From Rana temporaria (Eukaryota > Chordata > Amphibia > Anura > Ranidae): 64,000 nucleotides of DNA. The position numbers and the translations under genes are program-made. The notes under the pieces are model-generated. The model did no database searches. It was not told the origin of the DNA and saw only the letters and a list, made by a program, of their open reading frames with translations. The stretch lies in NCBI RefSeq assembly GCF_905171775.1, contig NC_053494.1, positions 44,921,981 through 44,985,980 of the forward strand. Direction: 5' to 3'. Below are positions 50,801 to 55,939 of this stretch, piece after piece (position 1 is the stretch's first letter; every line of letters starts with the position of its first letter).

Positions 50801-53257
50801 GAAAAAAAATGACATTTTTAAAAAACGTAATTTAAAATCATCATTTCGGCTTCTGAAAAACGACAAAAAAAAAATTGAACATGCTGCATTTTTTAATGTC
50901 GTGTGTGGGCTAAAACAACGTTTTATACCCGCGCATGCCCAGAAGCGAGTTATGAGACTGGAGCGCTCATTCAGGTAAAACTACCATTCATAATGGAGTA
51001 AGCACATTCATCGCGCTGTAACAGACAAAAAAGCGCGAATCGTCTTTTACTAACAAGGAATCAGCTAAAAGCAGCCCAAATGCGAATTGAGCTTCCCTTT
51101 CAGAGTGCCGTTGTACGTGTTGTACGTCACCGCACTTTGTTCATCATTTTTTAAAAACAATGGTGTGTGGGCAACATCGTTTTTTATGATGAAGTTGGAA
51201 AAACGTTGTTTTTCATGCCGAAAAACGACCGTGTGTACGCGACATGAGAGTGTGCACTTTCAGCCCACATCCATTATAGAACTATAGCTTGGTAAATACC
51301 TTAAAATAAATCTAAAATTGTGCCTATGTCCAAATATATATGGACCCAACTGTATACATTGTGATGATTTGGGCATATCTTAGCTCTTTGGCAGCGCCAG
51401 TGAGTCCTCTCCACTTTTATTGAAGAAAGTAAAGATTCACAGCAGAATAATTTCCCTTGCAGGGGTTCTCACCATCAAGGTGTCAAAACAAACAGTATTC
51501 CACCTTGCGGCTCTTCTCTGCCCTATCTCTGCTTAGGCCTCCTGCCTTGGTCCTCCAGACCGTCAAACACACAGTCCCTGTGCTCGTGAACTAAATGCAG
51601 AACGTCCCTCAGCTCTGTTTCTCCTGCAGCTACATCCCTACAAGCTTGGTCTTTCACTGTCCCAGTATGGACAGTACAGAGCAACATGCTCCTAACAGTC
51701 TCACAGTCTCTTTAACCATTTCAGTTACCACTGGTATTTTCAATACCTCTGACCTGTCTAACGGTGCCCCAGAGTGCTTCTCCTACACAACATCAGTATG
51801 AAGCAATCCAGCACACTGTAAAACAACTTTCCACATTAACACCAAAATATTGCATTTAATGATTCCAACATTTCTTTAAGCATCTCTGTCATCACAAAAC
51901 ACATTGTTTCCCTTATACGTTGTGGGCAAAACTTCTGCTGTGCTTTTACTCTCACTCTGAAGTTCTTTTAGCACAGCAGTGATAGTGCCCACCTCACTGT
52001 TATGCCACATAGCCTTGTAAGGCAACGTCACCTCATAAAATATTGCAAGCGCTTCCCTGTGCCACTCTTACCACCTCAGATCACCTTGCAATAACTCATC
52101 TTCAGACATCATTGGTTGCAATATCACTGTTTCACCACAATGCACTGGCAGTATTTCACTCCCAACAGAGGATTTGGCATTTTCAGGCTGAGTAGGGTCT
52201 ATTAACCCACTATTCACTTGAACATTTTTAACCTTGTTAGTAAGCAAAAAATTATGCTCAGTTTTAACCCCATACTTCCCTGCTACACACGAAACAGCAT
52301 GAAGATAAGTTCTTATGAGTCCTCAGTCTAATCACAGATTCACTTTAAGAATATCTAGGTCAGTGGTTCTCAACCTGTCTAGTGCCGTGACCCCTTGATA
52401 AATGTCCCAAGTTGTGGGGACCCCTAACGGTAAAATTATTTTCCTATCGTGGGTTGTCGGCACCCAAGACAAGACCTAACCCACGGACATTTAGCGCTCC
52501 CTGAGTCCCTTCCACTCAGTATAAAAACCCCTTATAGTACATTTTAGGATGTACCACTCTCTCTCTTTGTTCCTCTTTTCTTTCCCTTTTATCTGTCTCT
52601 ATCCTAATTTCTTGTTTGTTATCCCCATCCCTCTCTAGACATCTTTCTTGTTCTTTCTCTCCCTTTTTCTTTGTTCCTACCCCTCTTTTCCTCTCCCTTC
52701 CATGTAGTCTCTATTTTTATTCCATCTCTTACTCCCTGGTGGGGAGTTGGGATCAGTGGCAGTGCTGGCGGGGAGTTAGGATCAGCCAACTTAGGTGTTC
52801 TTGATCAAGGTCATCTGCTGATCTGAGAACTGTAGTGGGGACTTTTGAGGGCAACTCTAATCACAGGTAGTGTTACTCACTGTGTCTCCAACTTTGTGGT
52901 TTCTCGTAGCAGTGACACCTATGCCGAAATAAGGAGATAGGGTCTCCTCCAGCCCCTCCCACTTCACATTCCTCACCAGTAAGCTGACCTCTAGTCCCTG
53001 CCCCCCAGCTATGCCGTGAACTGAAGGGGCGGCTGTGAAGAGGCTGAGAGGGCGGCCGCAGGCTTCAGGAACAGCCCAGGTTTTGGGGACCCCTGGCAAA
53101 TCCTCATTTGACCCCCAGTGGTTCTCAACCTGACCCCCAGGTTGAGAACCACTGATCTAGGTTATTACCTGTATATAAATATGTTATATATTACCTGTTT
53201 AATTTCGTGATCATTCACTTTATGATTGCTATCCAAAGACAGGCACTTGTGTTTTGC
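21976..53257 (-). CDS. UNKL: Unkempt-like RING protein, last seven coding exons
   Basis: Exons in transcript order: 53257-53195, 48833-48653, 37288-37196, 34829-34599, 31959-31757, 26222-25965, 22128-21976. They make 394 codons including TGA at 21976-21978. All borders are AG/GT and all phases agree. The encoded half has a Ser-rich segment, then LDLHFSNINVASLDKEFDD, a second Ser-rich block, the signature LNGVTGSIWDFVSGSFSPSP, a charged coiled coil (SRIRRELDDAKRKIKRWEDS, then EAKERAKVADADRQL), and a C-terminal RING ending PECPYCKTKRLKW. Unkempt family members bind RNA through N-terminal CCCH fingers, which are not in the window and should lie beyond 64000. UNKL is preferred over the paralogue UNK because GNPTG is the convergent neighbour. 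The introns are full of transposons. Confidence 0.92.
22205..22660 (+). repeat. Decayed LINE-like 3' end
   Basis: The tail TTGTAAGCTCCTATAAGCAG and GGCACTATATAAATCCTGAA resembles the tail of the SINE at 13765-14062 (AAGCTTCTTGAGGGC, CCATATAAATG). The upstream part is C-rich with broken frames. Class uncertain. Confidence 0.5.
22770..23218. repeat. MITE fragment, left half, split by the Tc1 element
   Basis: The sequence left of 23219 (AGCAGTGTGGAAGCACAC) and right of 25619 (GAGCGTTTTCAACTAAAAGG to AAGTGTGAACAGGGTCT near 25832) look like halves of one hAT-like element. Boundaries not resolved. Confidence 0.4.
23762..24420 (-). pseudogene. Tc1 transposase remnant
   Basis: An in-frame piece at 23762-23950 carries KKVLWSDGTKIELFG and RYVWRKTNTAHHPEHT. 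On the same strand further right, short frames reminiscent of the DNA-binding half are separated by stops and shifts. Not functional. Confidence 0.75.
24724..25589. mobile_element. TTAA-flanked element inserted in the Tc1 right end
   Basis: TTAA at 24724-24727 and 25586-25589. Left terminus CCTCCCTGGCGGTATGATTA, right terminus ACCGCTCAGAAGG, a weak inverse. It separates two parts of the Tc1 terminus that would otherwise be close together. No long frame. Confidence 0.7.
25965..26222 (-). CDS. UNKL: UNKL exon, coiled coil
   Basis: 258 nt, phase 0 to 0; acceptor CCGTAG, donor GTAAGA. Starts ACDAWQKEAQEAKERAK, continues VADADRQLALLQKEEVEGKL and ends LETVDG. Heptad-like and charged, it links the SIWDF region to the RING. 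Confidence 0.92.
26388..26829. mobile_element. Tc1-type deletion derivative
   Basis: TA at 26386-26387 and 26830-26831. Left end CAGTGCATCCTGAAAAGTAT, right end GAATACTTTCCAGATGCACTG, with subterminal GCTTCACTTTTTCCAC and its inverse. No transposase. Contains an A-run at 26565-26585. Confidence 0.85.
27789..28072. repeat. 19-bp minisatellite
   Basis: About 14 imperfect units of consensus TTTAGTGCCTGGGAGTACC. It follows a purine-rich segment (27380-27780) of GAGAG-type sequence with no gene recognised. Confidence 0.9.
28073..28190. repeat. 20-bp minisatellite, different unit
   Basis: About five units like CGCGAGGTGCTGAGGAGTGA directly abutting the 19-bp array. Confidence 0.8.
28362..28402 (+). 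other. Hammerhead-like remnant 1
   Basis: CCTGAAAAACCTGTG followed by GTGAAACACGTCGCC. The spacing resembles the hammerhead core CUGANGA - stem II - GAAAC..GUC seen in Penelope-like elements, but the first box is broken. Probably a retroelement fossil. Confidence 0.3.
28600..30657 (+). mobile_element. CR1-like LINE, 5'-truncated and decayed
   Basis: Successive frame pieces show CR1 reverse transcriptase: LLGPDGLHPRVLKEL and IPADW-like VPADWRKAHMVLILKKG near 29180-29330, the YLYFAKAFDTVPHK-type block near 29540, YADDT-like VFADDTKI near 29800, then FNTEKRKVMHLGGKN, MEKDLGVLVEDRLSNSMQCQ and LSLYKTLVQPYLEYSVQFWP. The C-terminal piece runs RGFFTVRAVGMWNSLPQSVV near 30440-30500. Several shifts and stops; not active. 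Confidence 0.9.
30297..30650 (+). pseudogene. CR1 ORF2 C-terminal fragment
   Basis: 117-residue frame reading RGDRNVIYKYLNGDPSI, LFSPRECKRTWGYMMRLEEK and RGFFTVRAVGMWNSLPQS: the conserved C-terminal part of CR1 ORF2. In isolation it has no start and is part of the decayed element. Confidence 0.85.
30780..30902. mobile_element. hAT-like MITE right-end fragment
   Basis: Ends CATGTGAAAGGGGCCTAAG, similar to the termini at 13188 and 44079. Contains CTGCTCAGCGGGAATCAATG and GCGATCCTCGCTGAGC-type inverted blocks. Confidence 0.5.
30903..31756. other. UNKL intron, nothing recognised
   Basis: AT-rich DNA with an unclassified hairpin-prone segment near 30940-31090 (CTGTCCGGGGCAAT against GTGGACAGCAAG). 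Confidence 0.4.
31757..31959 (-). CDS. UNKL: UNKL exon, SIWDFVSGSFSPSP signature
   Basis: 203 nt, phase 1 to 0; acceptor TTGACAG, donor GTAAAG. Encodes LNGVTGSIWDFVSGSFSPSP, a Ser/Thr-rich turn and RIRRELDDAKRKIKRWEDSW ending QQVKQ. The WDFVSGSF block is among the most conserved non-zinc-finger segments of the unkempt family. Confidence 0.95.
32325..32859. mobile_element. GCCGC-TACACACG MITE, copy 1 (nested)
   Basis: Begins TGCCGCATACACACGG and ends CGTGTGTTTGCGGCA. Related copies lie at 50176-50565 and 50773-51243. ACACACGATCGTTTTTATTG-type blocks repeat inside. Confidence 0.85.
32890..33052. mobile_element. Small hAT-like MITE (nested)
   Basis: AGTGCTAGTTCACACCAGAC pairs with TCTGGTGTGAACTGGCCCTT. 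The interior TGGTCAGTTTCTGGTGCAGA is itself palindromic. Confidence 0.8.
33222..33500 (+). repeat. Retroelement fragment with hammerhead-like remnant 2
   Basis: CTAAGCTCCAGGGGGCAGAG followed by GCGAAATGCGTCAGGG (33370-33385) recalls stem II plus the GAAA/GUC part of a hammerhead core. The CUGANGA box reads GACTAAG. Surroundings are unclassified. Confidence 0.35.
33731..34114. mobile_element. Degraded TTAA MITE with poly-G tract
   Basis: TTAAAGCGGAGTGCCACATT at the left and GCTGGAACATCTCTTTAA at the right, diverged inverted termini. Contains a run of about 20 G at 33764-33783. Confidence 0.65.
34599..34829 (-). CDS. UNKL: UNKL exon, Ser-rich
   Basis: 231 nt, phase 1 to 1; acceptor TCTGTAG, donor GTAAGT. 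Encodes QRLLGSSAPVNIPGSLARSS, LSTSPLSSLSQSLSQS and ends SSHNSL. Low-complexity but matches the family order IPGSL - SLSTSPLSSLSQSLS. Confidence 0.93.
35092..35635. mobile_element. MITE with GGCCAGATTCAC termini
   Basis: Left GGGCCAGATTCACCAAAGAG, right GTATGTGAATCTGGCCC. The GC-rich inside has several inverted blocks (AATTACACTGTCGGATCTTA, TGGTGCGACGTCATTTAGC). Flanking TTA/CTA may be a 3-bp duplication. Confidence 0.8.
36239..36598. mobile_element. Foldback TTAA MITE, family A second copy
   Basis: TTAAGGGGTTGTAAAGGTTT at the left and its inverse at the right. Arms of about 170 bp are almost perfect, so both strands translate into near-identical short frames. Termini match the element at 1459-1976. 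Confidence 0.92.
36756..37045 (+). pseudogene. LINE reverse-transcriptase C-terminal fragment
   Basis: 93-residue frame with IHGKAPHYLCEKIKAHNP, VLRSTNQNLLQIPKAN and ERRFALQGPRLWNALPTSIR, then FRRKIKTHLF. This is the end typical of ORF2 in several vertebrate LINEs. 5'-truncated; sits just upstream of a UNKL exon on the opposite strand. Confidence 0.8.
37196..37288 (-). CDS. UNKL: UNKL exon
   Basis: 93 nt, phase 1 to 1; acceptor TTTTCCAG, donor GTAAGT. Encodes SALDLHFSNINVASLDKEFD then CDLGLS. Confidence 0.93.
37687..38188. mobile_element. hAT-like MITE
   Basis: TAAGGCTGGGTTCACACTGC at the left and AAGTGTGAACGGGGCCTA at the right. Inside GCAAATTTG and CGAATTTA blocks repeat in both orientations. 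Confidence 0.7.
38495..38920. repeat. Dispersed repeat with poly-C tract, copy 1
   Basis: A C-run of about 19 (38508-38526) then GACCGATTTTTAGCTTTCAC, GAATGACAATTGCGCAGTCATG and TGCTATTTAATCA. The same order recurs at 40060-40220. Confidence 0.65.
39190..39525. mobile_element. Foldback MITE
   Basis: TAACTTTGTTACAATCCCCC, ATAATGTCCCCACGGCATGC and GCCACTGTGTACCTCATTTC on the left pair with inverted blocks around 39430-39500. Right end ACAACCACTTTAAG is TTAA-type. Confidence 0.8.
40060..40470. repeat. Dispersed repeat copy 2 with ~20-bp minisatellite
   Basis: The left part matches 38530-38660 (GGCCATTTTTCAGCTTTCAG, AATGACAATTGCACGGTCATG). 40284-40470 is an irregular array of units like TGATGGGCACTGATGAGGCA. 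Confidence 0.7.
40471..42250. other. UNKL intron, mostly unassigned
   Basis: A hAT-like end GTGTGAAACAGCCCTAAG lies near 40801-40818. Otherwise no gene, exon or repeat recognised. Confidence 0.4.
42264..42497. repeat. Poly-G tract and (GATA)n microsatellite
   Basis: A run of about 18 G at 42265-42282, then purine-rich DNA and about 28 GATA units from about 42385 to 42496 with two GGTA interruptions. Confidence 0.95.
42690..43905 (+). mobile_element. Tx1/L1-clade LINE fragment, decayed
   Basis: Pieces in different frames: VKASCLLMV.. then CQGFLLIPPLYMFAIDPFIRR near 43090-43160 (the QGxxLSPLLY..AIDP block of L1-clade reverse transcriptases), and VEETMDHFLL then CPSNVEVYKRLG near 43710-43780, like the Cys/His C-terminal end of the clade. 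Many stops. Confidence 0.72.
43990..44734 (+). pseudogene. GIY-YIG endonuclease domain of a Penelope-like element, split
   Basis: Before the MITE the frame reads AVYALQCSCGLQYIGHT (GIY-YIG motif with the CxCG spacing of Penelope-like elements). After it come RVRIKEHVQNIFKGFDKQSV, HFAQVHSRDSSHLKFWGLE and ESKWIFLMDTLTPQGPNVE, ending LINDF with TGA at 44732-44734. The catalytic E of the last block is present. Without the reverse transcriptase and with an inserted MITE it cannot work. Confidence 0.88.
44079..44457. mobile_element. hAT-like MITE inside the endonuclease
   Basis: GGCCCTTTCACACCTACGGA at the left and CTGTGTGAAAGAGCCC at the right. GC-rich interior of CCGTTAGCGGA-type repeats. It cuts the GIY-YIG domain between GHT and RVRIKEH; target duplication not resolved. 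Confidence 0.82.
45086..45157. repeat. (TA)n microsatellite
   Basis: About 35 TA units inside the 3' region of the older Penelope-like element. Confidence 0.97.
45647..46435. mobile_element. Complete non-autonomous hAT element with 8-bp target duplication
   Basis: Ends CAGGGGTCGACAAAATCTGG and TTATCAAACCCTG, flanked by direct TACTACAC at 45639-45646 and 46436-46443. 789 bp, no transposase. Its inside includes the GATACCCAACATGTCAAGCT block (46110-46129) shared with 19160 and 53647. Confidence 0.93.
46444..47312. other. UNKL intron, possible Penelope tail then unassigned
   Basis: The first part may continue the retroelement interrupted by the hAT. No clear structure beyond that. Confidence 0.35.
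47313..47482. mobile_element. Foldback hAT MITE with 8-bp target duplication
   Basis: TAGGGTTGCCACCTCATCCC at the left and its exact inverse at the right. Direct CTTGAGAA at 47305-47312 and 47483-47490. Confidence 0.93.
47825..47888. repeat. (TA)n microsatellite
   Basis: About 32 TA units, adjoining a Tc1 end. Confidence 0.97.
47904..48125. mobile_element. Tc1-type end fragment
   Basis: CAGTGCCTTGCAAAAGTATT and GTATGTATTCACACCCTTTG are typical Tc1 subterminal sequences. No matching inner transposase. Confidence 0.75.
48653..48833 (-). CDS. UNKL: UNKL exon, Ser-rich
   Basis: 181 nt, phase 0 to 1; acceptor TTGAACAG, donor GTAAGT. Starts SHLSVFSVVNPLASS, has a repeated SSITSSITSSLASSIGS run, ends TVESVIG. 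Phases fit the exons on both sides. Confidence 0.88.
49060..49400 (+). repeat. Penelope-like 3' fragment with hammerhead-like remnant 3
   Basis: CTGATGA at 49208-49214 is an intact hammerhead first box, followed after a stem-like segment by GACGATACATGTAGGG (49231-49246), in which GAAA has become GATA. Ends AAAACATACTACAC, the same terminal motif as the element at 43930-45646. GCTCGATGCTCGTGGA is shared in style with 45515-45530. Confidence 0.5.
49555..49690. repeat. Short tandem duplication, ~55-bp unit
   Basis: AGCAGAAGGCACTGAAGAGC and AGTAGAAGGCACTGAAGAAG head two successive copies. Confidence 0.7.
50176..50565. mobile_element. GCCGC-TAC MITE, copy 2
   Basis: ATGCCGCGTACCCGCGATCA at the left, GATCATGTGCACGTGGCAT at the right. 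TTA on both sides may be a 3-bp target duplication (PIF/Harbinger-like, inference). Confidence 0.72.
50773..51243. mobile_element. GCCGC-TAC MITE, copy 3
   Basis: TGCCGCGTACACACGGTCGT at the left and ACGACCGTGTGTACGCGACA at the right, with TGA on both sides. Inner GAAAAACGAC blocks inverted. Confidence 0.85.
51360..52352. other. UNKL intron, possible decayed coding repeat on -
   Basis: Composition is less AT-rich than its surroundings. On - at about 52190-51880 a frame with only a few stops reads like degraded protein (WHREALAIFYEVTLPYK). No family recognised. Confidence 0.3.
52361..53154. mobile_element. Non-autonomous hAT element with 8-bp target duplication
   Basis: Ends CAGTGGTTCTCAACCTGTCT and AGGTTGAGAACCACTG. 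Direct ATCTAGGT at 52353-52360 and 53155-53162. The right end is itself a 39-base hairpin (53116-53154). Confidence 0.95.
53195..53257 (-). CDS. UNKL: UNKL exon, most 5' in the window
   Basis: 63 nt, phase 0 to 0; acceptor TTTTTTCTAG, donor GTAATA. Encodes AKHKCLSLDSNHKVNDHEIK plus Q. Small but phase-compatible with 48653-48833, to which it would join as KQ|SHLS. Confidence 0.8.
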
Positions 53258-53640
53258 CTAGAAAAAAAAAAGAAACTTTTGATTTTGCAGGTTTAAAATA
53301 CAATGATTAACTCGCTTGATTTTATGACATATTTAGGTTAAAACATTCCTTGGTAATAAAAAAGGCAAAACGTGATTTTACACTTAGTAAAAGCTATAAA
53401 TTAAGGGCTTGCACAAATTTGTGACATAAACTGAAATTAAAAACATAAAATTAAAAGTTATTTTAGGAACACAGGCAAAGCTACCGCTGACTTCTACACC
53501 AAACTGCTAGTTTTATAACTATATATAACACTATGCCAAAACAGGCAGTCCTGCTCATCATCAAGCTTCAATACTTAACTTCCATACCGGGCTTATTCTG
53601 TGCTTCTGGGCTTATGTGAAAGCTGAAGTAACACAGATAA

Positions 53641-53880
53641 ATAGATACCCAACATGTCATGTTTTAAAATTGCGCACACTCATGGATTGGAGCTATACTT
53701 CGTTACTTAAAAATCTCCATAGGCGACGCTTACATTTTTTTTACAGGTTACCAGTTTAGAGTTACAGAGGAGGTCTAGTGCTAAGCCTTGTACACACGCT
53801 CGGTTTTCTCGGCAAGAACCAGCAAGAAAACTGCTGGCAGAGCTTTCTTGCCGAGTATACCGAGTGTGTTCAAAAAGAAA
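53641..53880. mobile_element. Repeat domain copy 3 and truncated MITE at the Penelope junction
   Basis: 53647-53780 carries GATACCCAACATGTCATG and TCTCCATAGGCGACG as in the hAT at 45647. 53784-53880 is a MITE piece (TTGTACACACGCTCGGTTTT against GCCGAGTATACCGAGTGTGT) whose outer right end is missing where the Penelope-like element begins. Confidence 0.6.
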
Positions 53881-54039
53881 AAAGTTGTACTACATTGGGT
53901 AGCGACATGGCGGACTTTAAAGGGCAATCACAGGGACGTATATCGTTATAAAAATAAAGTTTAATTACAAAATAGTACATATACAAATAAATTTCATATA
54001 AAAAATGTTATCAAGAGAGAGAACATAGATACATATTAG

Positions 54040-54100
54040 AGCAATAGAACGTCTCGCCGACGCGTTTCGCCTTACGGCTTCTTCTGGACGAGTTGTATGG
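54040..54100 (-). ncRNA. Hammerhead-ribozyme-like motif in the Penelope 3' region
   Basis: On -: CAGAAGA (consensus CUGANGA, position 4 changed) then A, stem GCC-GTAA-GGC (54078-54069), GAAA and CGCGTC (54068-54059). The spacing and the short ACGCGT stem III match the minimal hammerheads known in Penelope-like elements. The altered first box and an extra A before stem II argue against full activity. Confidence 0.45.
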
Positions 54101-54924
54101 TTTTATAACACGGAAGTATTGCTACTTGTATGTGTCTGAAAGAAAATTGTACATTTATAACATATAGATAACATAAAGACATAATCCAATAAAATATTGA
54201 GGGCCAGCATGCAATAAAGCCAAATATAGTACCAATAGAGTTGGTGGTCATCCGCATCCATCAAAGATCATTGGGTTAGTACCAAAAATAAGTACGTGAG
54301 CTGTTAAAACAGAGAAAAATAACCAGAAACAGAAAAGCAAAATATACCTCAATGTATATATAGCTTTATATATGTGTGAACAATGTGCACACATATACGT
54401 GCATAATATTGCGCTTGAGCAAACAAAGAAGGGGCCAGATGAAGGACCTACCCGGTTAGCAAGGAAGACACGATTTCCTGATGGTATGGGGAGCCACAAT
54501 AGTAATAGGTTCTAAGAGAGAGAAGGGGGGCAAGTAAATGTATCTGTGCATATGCTAGGACATAATGAGAATATAGACAGCAGCCAAAAGGTTGTAAGAA
54601 ATAAAATATCAAGAATGGCAGATATCAAAAAATGGCTAAATTACCTCGAAGATAGTATAAAAAGGCAACAACCGGGACCAGCAAGGCAGAAGACAGGTGA
54701 GAAAGACCTGGAGGGAAAATAGATTCCGTCGCTAGGTGACTACACTGCACTGTCCACAGTAGAGGGCAGATCAAAGGCTTTAGAACCTGTGTGTAAAATA
54801 GCCAGAATAACCCATATGCACAGCGGATAAAAATCGCAAATAAACGGGGATAACGATGGAGTATTACCTTGCCGCCTATGAAGTGGTGTGTGTCCCGGGG
54901 AGGTAGCAGCCTGTGCTCCACGCC

Positions 54925-55100
54925 GAGACAACGGCTGGAGCTGGCTTTAAATAGGCCTAACAAACGTGGGCGTATCACGTCAGAAAGACGCGATGACGTC
55001 ATCGTCATCGCGCCTGGACCTGCGGCGCATAAATATAGGAACATCAGCTGAGGCCGAGTGAGCTCTAACCAATGAGCGTCTTGGTATCGATGCTGACGTA
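54925..55100 (-). promoter_or_regulatory. Promoter-like region in the Penelope 3' pLTR
   Basis: On -: an inverted CCAAT box (CCAAT on + at 55069-55073), a perfect CRE TGACGTCA (54994-55001), then TATTTAAA (54953-54946). About 60 nt further on there is a possible splice donor CAAG|GTAATA. Order and spacing look like a polymerase II promoter that would drive the next copy in a tandem pLTR arrangement. Confidence 0.5.
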
Positions 55101-55939
55101 TGCAGCCATGCCTGCCTATCCCAACGAGACCCAACAGTTGGATGTGAGTGTAGGCGGGGCGGCATCGATCATAATCATAGATCATGCCGACCCCCAAGCT
55201 GAGGTAAAAATAAGTAAAAGGAGCCGCATCAACAAGCCAACGTGGGCAGAAAAATAAAGATAAGAGAAACTAATGTTAGTTTAATGACCCGATAGTAAGA
55301 GTGAATCACATCACAGCAAAGGAACCTCGGTAGGAGTACCCCATTTGTAGTAGCTCAAGCAAGCAATATAAATGCAGTGTAGTTAATTGACCACAAGATG
55401 GCAGATAGAGAACAGGACGGAGGGGCCTGTAGCAACCAGCAATGGTAACAAATAAGGGATCAGTTGCATGCTGACAGTCAATAGGATTAAAAACAGAAAT
55501 TATTCAAATATTACAACAAATGGATATTTTCACATTATATCCAATTCCCTGATCGAGGATATTTGGAATTAAATTTTGTTGTCTCACATTCATATTTATA
55601 CATATACATACATATTGGTTTTCAGAAGAAAATTTATACAAAAGAAAAAACAGATTTAATAAAAAATAAAAAACAGAAATATTACATAATTTTTCCTATA
55701 TTATTTTAATTCCCTGGTGAATAAATATCCATATATTCTGAGGGGTCAAGTGTGGATACAGGGCCCTATTCCTTGTTTTCCTAAATACATAGGTACATTT
55801 CTAGAGTGGAAAAGAGATGGCATATTTAAGCAGTGGATATATCAACAGGGCATTATTGGGGAGGACATGTTGGGGGGCTCAAAAAATTTAGCCACCTACC
55901 ACAGGTTGGCAAGGTGGATATTAGTGATATAGAGTGCGG

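Noticed and set aside
21976..53257. Paralogue UNK instead of UNKL
   Set aside because: The RING and SIWDF blocks fit both in part, but the convergent GNPTG neighbour is the UNKL locus arrangement. Not fully excluded without a tree.
54625..55197. 190-residue frame on - in the Penelope 3' region
   Set aside because: It overlaps CRE, CCAAT and TATA-like sites, has no protein-like motif and starts at the palindromic promoter region. Best explained as a chance frame in GC-rich pLTR DNA.
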